A DNA stretch of 64,000 bases from Nemertoderma westbladi (Eukaryota; Xenacoelomorpha; Nemertodermatida; Nemertodermatidae): the NCBI GenBank assembly GCA_032718475.1, contig JAUCBJ010007937.1, forward strand, positions 26,865 to 90,864, in the 5' to 3' direction. Shown piece by piece: positions 10,588 through 21,012 of this stretch (its first letter is position 1; the number at the start of each line of letters is the position of its first letter). Both the position numbers and the translations under genes were made by a program. The notes under the pieces are model-generated. The model was given only the letters and a program-made list of their open reading frames with translations. It was not told the origin of the DNA and made no database searches.

Positions 10588-11816
10588 GTTAGTTAAATTT
10601 ACATTGAAAATTATGTAGGAGCCCAAAATCGCTATAAAATACTTGTCAGGGCCAATTTGCCGGGTACCCAGATGACATTATTTAAGTAAATACATTTATT
10701 ATTATTAAGTTATATATTTATTTCAATAATATATATATTTTATATTTAACAAGCTGGAAATACCCGAGGCTGCTTACCCGGTATTTCCCGATAATTGTAT
10801 TGCTAGGCCTACCTAATGTAGAATGCAGTACCATTAATATGTACGGTAATTCAAAAGAAAAAAACGGGCCGGTAACGGTTCTGCCAAAACCGGCAATATA
10901 CTTTACCGGTACCGAACGAGAAATACACTTTTCGAAGTGACCTATAATGACAGCTCGTTAAAGTTTACGCCAAGTTTCAACGCAATCCCTCCACCCGTTT
11001 TAGAGGAGTTCGAGCACAACAGGGAGAGAGACAGTGAGAGAGAAATAATTTGGCTTTTATAGGCATGGATGATGTAGATCTTATGACCATGAGGACAGAA
11101 CGCACACCAAAGAGTATCGTTTCGAGAAAAATAGCAAAAAAAAACTGTAATTTTAATTTATTAAAGAACGAGCTATCAGATAATCGATCATAGAGGCTGA
11201 CCAACACTATAAATTAACTGTCTTATTATTTAGCCGGGTGGGTTGTTTAGAACAACCCGCACAGTTTACATGACTTCGGTTTGTGTACTGCGGGTTGTTT
11301 TACTTCTGTTATTTTGTAAACTTTAATGTTGTGTGGCTTATTCTGGTTCTCCTATTATCACAATATCATTCTAATTTGACCAGCATACGACTCTAGTATA
11401 TTAGATATATTTATTATTGCTTCAGATTTATAGCTTTGATTGTAACGAGTCAAAAATACTGTCAATCCCTGGTTAATGTACCTTATCCAACATGCGCAAA
11501 ACACACTTAGTTATCAATTTGTTATTTATAATATAACTCTTGACTTCTATGGGATATCCGGTATTTTGTGGAGCTTTTCTGTTGTATTGTTTCGGACGCT
11601 GCAATATCGTCATTCCATGATGGATTCGCATTGTCTTCCAACACAAATATAATAAACGAACCATCACTAGAAACACGGTTGTCGGTGGTCTCGGGTCATC
11701 CAGAAGATATTCATGAGTCACATAATCCATTCAGCATGTTACAGAGAACTGGTATGGTGTAACGTTCTAGAATTTTATTATCCCCCACACCACATATGGT
11801 AATAGGTGGCGTTAAT
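10588..11816. other. Presumed intron of the REJ gene; no exon recognised
   Basis: AT-rich sequence with no convincing repeat. A 65-codon frame near 11568-11762 was considered as an exon and not accepted. The segment ends with TTAAT (11812-11816), the left target duplication of the BEL/Pao element. Confidence 0.4.
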
Positions 11817-12346
11817 TGTGACGGAATCCAGGAGGGATCCCGATTTATCCGGTATTTAGTTCACGCGTCCCCGCCGTGTATAAAGAGTGAATGAAAGTAA
11901 AATGAGTTCTGAAGTTCGGTGTATAATAATAGAGGTATAAGATATAGATATATTGTATAGTATATGGAAGGCGGGATACGGTAACTAAAAGTCCCGTGCT
12001 CCCCTATCTAAACTAATTAACCTATGCTAGCACTACTGCACTGAGATAACTGAATTACTGATATTGGGTTACTGGTTATATTGCACGGTTGGCCTGATTA
12101 CTACCTAATCGATGCCTTGCCCCCCTCTGATTGGTTGATACCCTTGTTGGCGCCCTTTGGAGTGTTCCCGTTCACTCCACCTATTCTCTCTGGGTTAGGG
12201 GTTTGGCCCCTGACCCTCTATTGTGTGCTTCCTTCCCATTCTTATTGGGATGGCACGAGTTGGTTAATTATCCAATCTCGTGGCTCCCAATATTGCTTAT
12301 CGGCTTATAACTTTATGGGGTGTTAGCGGGATTGAATAAGCTAACA
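11817..12346 (-). repeat. 3' LTR of the BEL/Pao element
   Basis: 530 bp; on the + strand it starts TGTGACGG and ends GCTAACA. It matches 24663-25192 at all but about three positions. It contains a long imperfect hairpin (separate entry). Confidence 0.95.
12244..12291 (-). promoter_or_regulatory. Hairpin within the LTR
   Basis: ATTGGGA...CACGAG.TTGG pairs with CCAA.CTCGTG..TCCCAAT around an AT-rich loop, about 17 paired bases with small bulges. The same structure occurs in the other LTR (25090-25137). Versions with different bases but retained pairing occur twice in the diverged LTR at 42387-43000. This suggests a selected RNA structure in the LTR transcript. Confidence 0.6.
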
Positions 12347-12357
12347 CTCCCCCCCAT
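12347..12357 (-). other. Polypurine tract of the BEL/Pao element
   Basis: On the coding strand ATGGGGGGGAG lies directly before the 3' LTR start TGTTAGC. This is the expected position and composition for the plus-strand DNA primer. Confidence 0.8.
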
Positions 12358-13060
12358 GCTATCTTCCCGGTAAGAAGATAGCATCAACCAAAAAAGTGCG
12401 CTACAATCCCGCTGGATCCCGATCTAGTATCGGGTGTGGGGTGGAATTCTTTTCTCTCGGAGTCGGCTTTCCAGGCCGCCCCCTATGGGTATGATAACGC
12501 TACCCTGTGTGCCTGGCGTCTCATGTCGGGCCGATCGCGCTCACCTCTCACGCAACTTTTGTTTCCCCAACACTTCCGCCCTATCTCTTCTTCACTCTCA
12601 CCCTAACTCTCTCACACTCGGACCTCCTCGTCCCTCACTCAGCCTCTTATTCTCCCCCCCCCACACTAGAATTGCGTCCGCACTCTCTCCGCACTCCGCA
12701 CTATTATTCCGTCCCTCAACCTCACTTCGACTGTCTCTTCCCTTCTGACGAATCTCCCCCCCCCCCTCTCGTGCCGTCGCACTCAAGAAGTGTGAAATTG
12801 TCTGGTGTCTCGTCCATAGTGCCATAGTCAGTTGTCCCCCAGTCCCAGTAGCTAATTGAGAAAGGTTGTATGACTATAGTACTTACTCCGAACGTATATA
12901 TATTTCTAGATTACTAATTACTACGTACGTACATACAAATTGCACTTATATGATTATTTTGCATTAATTGAATTTGTACTTAATAGTTCGTACATCCCAC
13001 GCGGCGCCTACCAGGCGTACCACGTCCAAGTCCCAGTCTCTCTCCCTCGACTCTGGGAAC
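12358..13060 (-). other. 3' untranslated region of the BEL/Pao element
   Basis: About 700 bp between the last ORF and the polypurine tract. It is purine-rich on the coding strand and contains C-runs on + (for example 12652-12661 and 12757-12767). The frames here look like composition artefacts. Confidence 0.6.
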
Positions 13061-15610
13061 CTATCTGTTCCTCCGGGGGTAGTTCCCCCTGGCGTCCTCT
13101 TCCCTGGGTCGTTTCTTGGTTATCACCGTTCCTCTGGCATCATCCGCTTTCTGCTTTCGGACCTTCGCCGCCACTTCCTTGCTGATCCCGGTCGTTGGCT
13201 CCTTGGGCGCTGGTGTTATTAGTGCCCGATATCGCTTCGCCGGTGGCCCCTCAGAGTGGCCCGGTTGTCTCCCTCTAGTGGCGTCCCATAGGATCATTTT
13301 CATTGCCTTTGGTACGTGCTCCGCCAAGAAATCCCTAAACTCCCTTCGGTTCTCTGGCGTCCACCTGTCCAGATACCTTTGCGTGTTCATCACTCCAGCG
13401 TACGACGCCGCCGTTGCTACCTCTTGGTAGGTAAACGGTAGCCTCCGCTTTATGATTTCCATGTGAGTCTCCTGATTGATAAGGAAGAAACCCCACTTGA
13501 ACTCCTGGGCCTTCATGCGCTGGCGCGTCATGGCCCCGACGTCGGCCCACTCCTCGAATCTTGTGAACTTCTCCTCGTCGTTCATCCAGTCGCACTCGCG
13601 CCCGTAGTGTCCCCGAAAGTGGCACTTTGGACATCGGTTATGCAACCGTGGACACGCCCCCATCCTGTGACTTGGTTCTCTGCAGTAGAGACAAAAGGTT
13701 CCCTGTTGGAACCGGTATAGGCAGCTGCTTTCCCGATGGGTCTGTCTCCCACAGTAGTCGCAGCCGAGTACCAATGTCTCCCGTCCCACCTCGTCTTTCG
13801 TCCCAAGCGATCTCCGCGGTCTGTGGAGTCGCTGGTAGGCGAACTTCTCTACGTTGGTCTCCCTGTCTACGTCGATCTCTCCGCCCCTCTCGGGCATCGT
13901 CTCCCCGAATACTATCCGTGGTGCCGTCCCCGGTTGCTCGCCCAACCTGATGGTGCTCCCCGCGAAATCCATCGCCGGCTCCTCGTGCACCCAGGTCCGC
14001 TTGCCGGATCTGTTCCAGAAGGCCCTCGCCCCACTGGCCGTCACCACCCTTCCGCCAACCCAGTCCGTGTCCGAGTGGCCTATCCTCTCGATGGGCGGCA
14101 TCTCTCCGAACTCGTCGTCGTCGTCCTCCTCTTCTGGTAGTGTCTCCAATCCCGGTATCCCGATGGATCCACTATGTCCCTTCCCGCCTTGGCTCTCGCC
14201 CGTAGCTCTCCATCCCTCTAGCTCCCTTAACTTCCTTGGCGGTTGGTCGCCCTCGGCGCCCGCTGGTATGGGCATCGTTCGCAACCCCGACGTCGACTGT
14301 TTCGGCGATCCCACCGTCCATCCCAATTCTCGCCCCAGAGACTCCCCCGAACTCCCTGATGAAGTCCAATGAAGCTCGTCTAGGCCCGCCTGTTCCTCGA
14401 AGCCGTAACTCTGTGTCCTGGCCTCCTCTTCCCTCTCCTCTGCTTCTATCCTCTCCCGTCTAGCGACTTCTTCCAGTCGCTTTGCTTCTCGTCTATCCGT
14501 CTCTAGCTGCTCCCATCTCTGATACGGTGTATCTGTCTCCCCGTCTACCAGATGTCGGCTGTTGTAATACACCGACTCGCCCTTCAGCCCCGGGTGGTCT
14601 ACCAGACCGTCAAAAGCCACTTTAAAGGCTCTCCTGTAGCTTAGGGGTGATCCCGATAACAGAAATGCCCCTGGTTCCCTCTCGATAATCACGGTCATGA
14701 ATAAGTTAAGCAAACTTATCATCATCCAGTCCTCCTGCAGGATATATCGCTTCTGATATACCTTTATCGCTCCCCTGCGGAACTGATATACCTCCTGCTT
14801 TCCCGGTCTCGCTCCCCACTTTAGCGAGTTCGCTAGTTCTGCTCCGTATTCTTCCCTAAACTTCCCCCAGTCCATCGGTTTGTGGCACACGAGCCCCAAT
14901 AATTGGCCCATCGCCACCGCCCCGCATTGGCCTGTGTTTTCGACTACCCCCAATCCATCCGGTGCCGTCATAGCCATAAAGACTTTCTGCATATCCAGGA
15001 GGTTGGTGGCGTCCGGACCGATGATCCTCTCCGCGTCCTCGCGAATCGCCGATCCCACTTTCGTCGTCGACTTCTCTCTTACTAAGACTTGTACCGCTTT
15101 CGGTAATCGGTCTAATTTCGGCCCGTCCTTCTTCCCATACGTCCCTAGGTCGAATAAGAAGATGTCCCCATTTGGCGCGGCCAAATGTAGGAGTATGGTC
15201 CTGGCCGACCCTGCCATTCCTCGTCTCGAACCCGCTTCGTCTTCCACGGTTCCCTCGTCATCTAGGATCATATATCCTCCTCTGTTGACGGACTCTATGA
15301 ATCTCTTCCAGTCCTTCCTCGGTGATTCCCTCAGGTATTTCGGAATCCCGAACTTCGCCTCGTCCCCTTTCACCACGTAATGGAAGTGTTGGAAAATCGC
15401 GTTGTCTAGCGACGGCGTCCCGTAGGTCCTGACCAGCCGCTGTTCGTGCATCTCTCTGAAGTGATCCTGCAGCGCTCGCGCCGCGTGACCCCTTTCCAAC
15501 CTCTCGTAGTATCCTCTCGTCTTCTCTTCCGGATGTCTCTCGGTGAAATCCACCAGTATTTCCTTTCCTCCTGACTCCGCCTTTCTCTTTCTGATCAACT
15601 TACTCGCCAT
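13061..15610 (-). CDS. Accessory ORF downstream of pol: exonuclease-like domain plus three zinc knuckles
   Basis: An 849-aa frame starting ATG at 15610, in the place where env-bearing elements carry env. Residues 113-294 have the pattern of an RNase D/EXD-type DEDD 3'-5' exonuclease: ILDDEG at 115-120 (D117, E119), a core strand IFLFDLG at 150-156, KVGSAIRED at 184-192 (the motif II Asp falls at the usual spacing after KVG), LLDMQ at 204-208, and RYILQED at 288-294. In the last motif the Asp is one residue later than the usual Tyr-x3-Asp. Residues about 365-400 are a charged coiled coil. Residues about 616-675 hold CDYCGRQTHRESSC, CLYCREPSHRMGAC and CPKCHFRGHYGREC. The C-terminus is basic. 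No signal peptide or membrane segment is seen, so it is not an envelope. The knuckle region is homologous to the ORF at 2-1933. The exonuclease call rests on motif reading only. Confidence 0.75.
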   Translation of the reverse strand: MASKLIRKRKAESGGKEILVDFTERHPEEKTRGYYERLERGHAARALQDHFREMHEQRLVRTYGTPSLDNAIFQHFHYVVKGDEAKFGIPKYLRESPRKDWKRFIESVNRGGYMILDDEGTVEDEAGSRRGMAGSARTILLHLAAPNGDIFLFDLGTYGKKDGPKLDRLPKAVQVLVREKSTTKVGSAIREDAERIIGPDATNLLDMQKVFMAMTAPDGLGVVENTGQCGAVAMGQLLGLVCHKPMDWGKFREEYGAELANSLKWGARPGKQEVYQFRRGAIKVYQKRYILQEDWMMISLLNLFMTVIIEREPGAFLLSGSPLSYRRAFKVAFDGLVDHPGLKGESVYYNSRHLVDGETDTPYQRWEQLETDRREAKRLEEVARRERIEAEEREEEARTQSYGFEEQAGLDELHWTSSGSSGESLGRELGWTVGSPKQSTSGLRTMPIPAGAEGDQPPRKLRELEGWRATGESQGGKGHSGSIGIPGLETLPEEEDDDDEFGEMPPIERIGHSDTDWVGGRVVTASGARAFWNRSGKRTWVHEEPAMDFAGSTIRLGEQPGTAPRIVFGETMPERGGEIDVDRETNVEKFAYQRLHRPRRSLGTKDEVGRETLVLGCDYCGRQTHRESSCLYRFQQGTFCLYCREPSHRMGACPRLHNRCPKCHFRGHYGRECDWMNDEEKFTRFEEWADVGAMTRQRMKAQEFKWGFFLINQETHMEIIKRRLPFTYQEVATAASYAGVMNTQRYLDRWTPENRREFRDFLAEHVPKAMKMILWDATRGRQPGHSEGPPAKRYRALITPAPKEPTTGISKEVAAKVRKQKADDARGTVITKKRPREEDARGNYPRRNR

Positions 15611-16044
15611 TCCGAATGTTCACTCGCTCACCTGCAAGGTGGTGCCTTACCAAGGCGCAATACAGATGAGTGATGTATCTAGGATGTTCTGTACAGTTCG
15701 ATAATGGCCTATTTCCTACTTAACTGCGCCTTTAACCTAAATTATTCCTAATTAATTTTGAAGCTAGTAAATGAGCGTAATTTACAATTTCTGTCCGTTA
15801 CTAACTAACGGTACTTACGTACCCTCTAACTAACTCTCTAACTGGCGGTACTACGTACCTCCTAACTAACTAACTAACTAGGTACTACGTACCTTCTTAC
15901 TAACTCTCTGCCTACTAACTGCGTACCTACCATGTACTATTTTTTTTATTTTATTTTATTATTTTGTTTGTGGGAAGGGCGTCTCGCCCTCAATCCCACC
16001 CCCTCAGTCCAAAACTTGGACGACTAAACTTTCCTCTAACTTTG
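15611..16044 (-). other. Spacer between pol and the accessory ORF
   Basis: 434 bp with short degenerate repeats of ACTAACTAACTA and GTACTACGTACC around 15790-15940 and an AT-rich stretch near 15940-15970. Since the accessory ORF lies downstream of pol, this spacer could hold its splice acceptor or a re-initiation signal. None can be proven here. Confidence 0.4.
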
Positions 16045-19000
16045 CTAAGGTGCCCCTTCCAATAGACAGTATTTACCTACAGCTCTCCTGTAAGTTTTTC
16101 TGTCCTTCGCACCTATCTTTCCACCTATCCGCACTTCTACCGATCGGACTCTTCCGTCCTCGTCGGAGTAGGTGCCTACAACTCTCGCCAACCGCCATTG
16201 GTTGTTGATGATAGTATCATCCGTGACGATTACGAGATCTCCTGCTCTCAACTCCCTGTTTGACTTCCTCCACTTGCTTCGTTTATGGAGCGTGGGTAGG
16301 TATTCTTCGACCCACCTCCTCCAATACTCTGCGCTTATTGCTTTAGCGACTTTCCAACTTTGGCGGGAGTGTATGTCGTCTGGGTCTACACCCCGCATAT
16401 CGATGGTCGCTGGCCTCTCCATTAGGAAATGGCTAGGCGTTAGCACGTCTAGCGACTCAGGGTCATCATTCTCCGGATATAGCGGTCTGCTATTAATGAT
16501 CCCCTCGCACTTCGCAAGTACTGTACGTAAGACGTCCTCGGTGACCATGTGGGTGTTCATTAGCTTCGTCATTAGACGCTTTGAACTGCCCACCAGTCTC
16601 TCGATGCATCCTAGTGTATGTGGTGCATACGGCGTCCTTCTCTCCCACTTTTCTTGTCGTCTCCTCATGGCTGCCTTGACTTCTTCTCCCTCCAAGGTGT
16701 CCAGGGCCTCTGCCATCTCACTCTCTGCGCCCACAAAGTTGGTGCCGTTGTCGCTGTATATCACTGCGATCGTCCCACCTTTGCGGTCCCTAAACCTTTC
16801 TAAGGCGTTAATGAACGCTGATGTGGTTGCATCTTGGGCGAGTTCTATCCCTACCGCCCGCGTATTGTTGCATACGAAGATAATGCCGTAGCGTTTCTCC
16901 ATGTGTCGCATCACTTTGATCTTTATCGGCCCGAACATGTCCACACCGCAATGCGTAAATGGCGGGTCGTGCTGTCTTACCCTACTCGCCGGTAGTGGCG
17001 CCATCTCCTGTACGGCTCGCTCCTTCTTCGCTCGTCGGCAGGTCTGGCACTGCCCCACTACCGCTTTAACCTTCTTCCTTAATTGTTTGACCCAATAGGT
17101 CCTCCTTATCTCTGTGAGGGTTCGGTTGGTGCCCCCGTGCAATATCGATTTGTGGGAGTCCCATATAATCTGGTGGACTATTGGCGATCCTGTAGGAATG
17201 ATGATGGGTTTCGGTGGTACGACTATGCTGTTGTTGTATCCCACCCTAGAATTCATTACTAGAATCCCGTCGTCATTGAGTTGTGGCGACAGCGTAATCA
17301 GCTCGCTGTCCCGTCGGAGGTGCTGTTGGTTACCGACGCGTTCCACCTCGTCACCGTAGTTCTTCCGTTGTTCATAGCGGATCACTGCCTTGGCCGCTCC
17401 TTCCAGATCTATGGTTGTCCTGATCTTCTTGCCCTTGCCGACTCCCGCAAGGAAATTCCCGAAGGCTCTCCAGTACGCCACTAGTTTCTTGGTCTTATAC
17501 CAACTAGAACTGTAGCTGAGGAGTTTATCCGTTGGGTTATCGCACAGTTCCCTTCCTGGTTGCACGTCCCTAATCTCCCTCACCATCTGGGAGTATATCT
17601 CTTCTCCATCTGAATCTCCCTCTTCTCCTTCTGATACTACTTCCGAGCCCGGGTCCACCTTCCTCATCGGCGGCCAGGCCTCCCTATCGCTCAGAAATTG
17701 TGGCCCATGTTGCCACAATACTTCCTTCTTCAGGAAAGTGTGGCGTTCCACGCCCCTCGACAGCAAGTCCGCTGGGTTCTCGTCTGTTGGGCAGTAGTGC
17801 CACCTTTCCAGTTCTGTGCTCGCCCTTATTTCGTCCACTCTATTCGCGACGAATATCGGGTATCTCGTCCTTTCGTTGTATAGCCAACCAAGCACTACCA
17901 TGGAGTCCGTCCAGTAGTGTGTCTCCACTATGTTGGGAATAGTATCCACTAGGTAGGCTGTGGCTCTTACTCCTAGTCTCGCAGCTGTCAATTCTAACTT
18001 GGGAACTGATGCTGAATCTGGCGGCGTTGACTTTGCTTTGCTAAAGGCTAGCCTTGGCTTATGAGCCCCCTCTCGTTCTACTAAGTAGAGTGCCGCTCCG
18101 TACGCTTCCAACGACGCGTCGGAGAACATGTGTAGGTCCAGATTCGTCATGTTCCCATCCGGGAAATACACCCTTGGCATGTTGTATGTTCCCATCTTCT
18201 CCAAGTTTCCTGTCCACTTGCTCCACTGTTTCTTGATTTCCTCTGGTACCTCTACGTCCCACTCATCTTTCAATTTGTATACTCTCTTGAGTATCTGTTT
18301 CCCCGTGACTAATAATGGGGATGCTAGGCCTAGGGGATCGTATATCCTTGCTATATACGATACATAGCCCCTCTTCGTGTGGATGTCTGCGCCCTCCTGG
18401 CTCAGCTGATACTTCAGTTCGTCTGTCTCTCTATCCCACACGATTCCCAATGCCTTCTGCTGGGATTCCGTTCTCTTAATCGCCATGTCCTGCCCTTTGG
18501 CTGTTGTGGGATTATCCATGGTCGATTCTGGTTTCCTGTCCTCTATGGCTTTGATAAATTCTTCCGAACTGGATTGGAATTTGGTCAGGTTAAAGCCGGA
18601 TCCTTTTAGGATGTCGCGAACCTCGCGCCCTGTATCCAGTATCTCCTTAACCGTATTTCCAGACTCCATTCCGTCGTCTACGTAGAAGCCGCGTCGAATC
18701 ATATCGACGGCCCTACTGCTGTATCTATCTTCCTTCCCCTTTACTGTGTCTCTCACTGCCATAGTCGTCATAAATGAAGACGACTTGGCCCCCATGTTCT
18801 GTACTATCATCTTATATGCTGGTATTATCGGCGGTTCTTCTTCGCCGTTATACCATAAGAAGCGTTGACTGTCGCTATCTTCTTCCGTTACACGGACTTG
18901 GTTGAACATGCCTTCTATGTCACACGTGAAGGCGTGTTTCCCATTTCGAAATCTAAGTAACACCTCTATGCCCGAATTGTAAATGTTTGGGCCTTCTAAC

Positions 19001-21012
19001 AGGTAGTCGTTTAAGCACTTTCCATCGGTCTTTGCCGATGCGTCGACTACCATCCTTAGTTTACCTTTCTTTGGATCTAAAGCCACGTGCAGTGGCAGGT
19101 AATATGTTCTATCCGTGTTCGGCTCGTCGACCGGTAACTCCACGGCCCATCCTTTCTCGACGTACTTCTTAATTGTTCTGTGGATGTACTCATTCTTCTC
19201 GGGGCTCCGTTTTAGTGTTTGTTTCAGTTTGCGGAGTCTCGTGAGTACCATCCCCCTATTGTCGGGCAGCGTTATCTTCGGTAGTTTCCATACCATTCCT
19301 ATAGTATACCATCCCTCATCGCACGTCATTGATTCCTCCACGCTTTGTAGTGCCTGTTTGTCTTCTACCGAGGTCCCGACCCCGGTTTCTTTCAGTCCCT
19401 CGAAATCTTGTCTGAGCAGTCTTTTGAGCTGCTCCTCTGCTCCCTCATCACCCATTTCCTGCATTGTCCCCGCGAACATGCATCCTGATGTCTCCGACAT
19501 CCTAAATGGTATCTTGCTCTTGATTGGACCACTCAGCGTCCACCCGAATGGTGTTAATATGGCCACCGGGTCACTCTGCTTGTCTTCACCGAAGACCGTT
19601 TGCATTCTTTCGTGGGCCGTTGGGCAGTCCATACCTACTATGATGGATACCTTCCTAACGTCCACGTCTGGGATTGAGAAGTCAATGTTGTCCAGGAATT
19701 TATACTGCTCGACCTCGATGTTGGTTGGCCGCCTGGCATTGATATTAATTGACTCTATCACTTGAATGGGGTCGATGGTTGCCCCATAGTCGCATCCCGG
19801 TGCCACTGCTGCAATTGCGCACCGTCCTGTTCTCATCTCCAGGATCTCATCTTTACTAGAGATGGTTGTTACCGCCATTCTGCTTGGCCTCGTTCTCAAT
19901 CCTATCTCCTCGGCCACCCATTCCTCGACTAATGTGAAGGCAGCTCCACTATCAACCAGCATTAGTGTTGTTACTGATCGATTGCCTTCCCCGATCACTC
20001 GTACTGGTACTACTCCAAGTAGCACCGTTCCTCTTTTCTTCGCCCCTACTGTGCTCGTCGCCATCGTTTGGCCTCTCCTTTGGCCAAATTTCATTGGCCT
20101 CTCCTTGCACTCCCTTGCTCTATGTCCACTCATTACACATCGCGAGCAGATTTTATTGCTGAACGCATAATCTATCTGATCTTGCCTAGGTAGCGCCTGC
20201 CAGTACCTGCAGTTCATAGTTTGATGAGGCGCATTTGCGTGTAGCTGGCATTTGCTCTTTGGGTCGTAGCCCTCTTTATACAGTGCATTGCGTATCGCAG
20301 TTGCGTTCGTACCAAAGTCCCTACTATTCTTATTGTTTGGGTTTTGCCTATTGGACGTACTGGGGTTATGTTTATTCGTGTTATTATTGTTTCCCTGTCC
20401 GTTCCATGATGTTGTCTTATCCTCGGCTAGCTGTGGACTTGCAGTCCCCTGCGTCGCTGCATATGGCAATGATTGCCTGAGTCTCGGTAATGCGTTCGAT
20501 GTGTTGTGCTCTGGTTTCGGTCTATGGTAGTCTGTCTTCGGTCCCTTTCCCAGGCTGTCTTCGCTATAGACTGGGTCAGTTATTAGTTCAGCCTCGTAGT
20601 TTAAGAAGTTTGACATTTCTTCTAAACCCGGTTCCGCACCCTTCTTATCTCGAGTGGAGAAGGCAATTTTCCTCCATTTGTTGCGCAGCCAGTTTGGTAG
20701 TGCCTGCGCTATCTTGGTGATGTTGTTGGACGCATTGAGCTCGTACGGCGCGTCTAGCGTCTTCAGCACGATTAGCGCCTTTTCGACTTTGTTAGCGAAC
20801 GTCTTAATGCTAACGGGATTATCCTGTAGGCCACCCGATGTTATGCCTCTCAGCGTCTGCCTGATGATCTTGGCCGGGTGCCCGTATTCCCTATCCAGTG
20901 CCCGCCATGCTGTCGTGAAGCCGCCCTCTATTCCTTGATATTGCCTCACGATGTCGTATGCTGGGCCTCCCGTGTACACTTGTAGATACTTTAGGCACTC
21001 CGCCTGCGTCAA
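16045..21012 (-). CDS. pol: BEL/Pao Pol polyprotein
   Basis: A 1655-aa open frame that begins in the middle of a gag-type DUF1759 domain (CLKYLQVYTGGPAYDIV at the start), without an ATG; the other half lies in the frame 21009-21938. Domains in order: zinc knuckle CSRCVMSGHRAREC (about 288-301); aspartic protease LMLVDSGAAFTLVE (about 350); reverse transcriptase from about 630, with DIEGMF and the catalytic FYVDD at about 775; RNase H (FSDAS about 962, DENPADLLSRG near the end); integrase with an HHCC zinc region (HKSILHGG...CQTC, about 1277-1322) and a D,D,E core (VDMFGPI about 1355, SDNGTNF about 1420, CIERLVGSSKR about 1470); then the usual BEL C-terminal domain to LLEGAP. All catalytic motifs look intact. 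The frame is probably entered by a -1 shift from the ORF upstream. Confidence 0.95.
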   Translation of the reverse strand: MTQAECLKYLQVYTGGPAYDIVRQYQGIEGGFTTAWRALDREYGHPAKIIRQTLRGITSGGLQDNPVSIKTFANKVEKALIVLKTLDAPYELNASNNITKIAQALPNWLRNKWRKIAFSTRDKKGAEPGLEEMSNFLNYEAELITDPVYSEDSLGKGPKTDYHRPKPEHNTSNALPRLRQSLPYAATQGTASPQLAEDKTTSWNGQGNNNNTNKHNPSTSNRQNPNNKNSRDFGTNATAIRNALYKEGYDPKSKCQLHANAPHQTMNCRYWQALPRQDQIDYAFSNKICSRCVMSGHRARECKERPMKFGQRRGQTMATSTVGAKKRGTVLLGVVPVRVIGEGNRSVTTLMLVDSGAAFTLVEEWVAEEIGLRTRPSRMAVTTISSKDEILEMRTGRCAIAAVAPGCDYGATIDPIQVIESININARRPTNIEVEQYKFLDNIDFSIPDVDVRKVSIIVGMDCPTAHERMQTVFGEDKQSDPVAILTPFGWTLSGPIKSKIPFRMSETSGCMFAGTMQEMGDEGAEEQLKRLLRQDFEGLKETGVGTSVEDKQALQSVEESMTCDEGWYTIGMVWKLPKITLPDNRGMVLTRLRKLKQTLKRSPEKNEYIHRTIKKYVEKGWAVELPVDEPNTDRTYYLPLHVALDPKKGKLRMVVDASAKTDGKCLNDYLLEGPNIYNSGIEVLLRFRNGKHAFTCDIEGMFNQVRVTEEDSDSQRFLWYNGEEEPPIIPAYKMIVQNMGAKSSSFMTTMAVRDTVKGKEDRYSSRAVDMIRRGFYVDDGMESGNTVKEILDTGREVRDILKGSGFNLTKFQSSSEEFIKAIEDRKPESTMDNPTTAKGQDMAIKRTESQQKALGIVWDRETDELKYQLSQEGADIHTKRGYVSYIARIYDPLGLASPLLVTGKQILKRVYKLKDEWDVEVPEEIKKQWSKWTGNLEKMGTYNMPRVYFPDGNMTNLDLHMFSDASLEAYGAALYLVEREGAHKPRLAFSKAKSTPPDSASVPKLELTAARLGVRATAYLVDTIPNIVETHYWTDSMVVLGWLYNERTRYPIFVANRVDEIRASTELERWHYCPTDENPADLLSRGVERHTFLKKEVLWQHGPQFLSDREAWPPMRKVDPGSEVVSEGEEGDSDGEEIYSQMVREIRDVQPGRELCDNPTDKLLSYSSSWYKTKKLVAYWRAFGNFLAGVGKGKKIRTTIDLEGAAKAVIRYEQRKNYGDEVERVGNQQHLRRDSELITLSPQLNDDGILVMNSRVGYNNSIVVPPKPIIIPTGSPIVHQIIWDSHKSILHGGTNRTLTEIRRTYWVKQLRKKVKAVVGQCQTCRRAKKERAVQEMAPLPASRVRQHDPPFTHCGVDMFGPIKIKVMRHMEKRYGIIFVCNNTRAVGIELAQDATTSAFINALERFRDRKGGTIAVIYSDNGTNFVGAESEMAEALDTLEGEEVKAAMRRRQEKWERRTPYAPHTLGCIERLVGSSKRLMTKLMNTHMVTEDVLRTVLAKCEGIINSRPLYPENDDPESLDVLTPSHFLMERPATIDMRGVDPDDIHSRQSWKVAKAISAEYWRRWVEEYLPTLHKRSKWRKSNRELRAGDLVIVTDDTIINNQWRLARVVGTYSDEDGRVRSVEVRIGGKIGAKDRKTYRRAVGKYCLLEGAP

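Noticed and set aside
11568-11762. Possible third exon (65-codon frame, ends near a GTATGG donor)
   Set aside because: No good acceptor with a pyrimidine tract in the right place and no recognisable REJ or polycystin similarity.
13116-14463. Plus-strand frames opposite the BEL accessory ORF
   Set aside because: GC-rich shadows without domains; the minus-strand frame has zinc knuckles and a full-length ORF.
13061-15610. Envelope glycoprotein
   Set aside because: The position after pol suggested env, but there is no signal peptide, no membrane helix, and there are three CCHC knuckles instead.
16172-20938. Many plus-strand frames of 60-240 codons
   Set aside because: Antisense shadows of the BEL/Pao pol.
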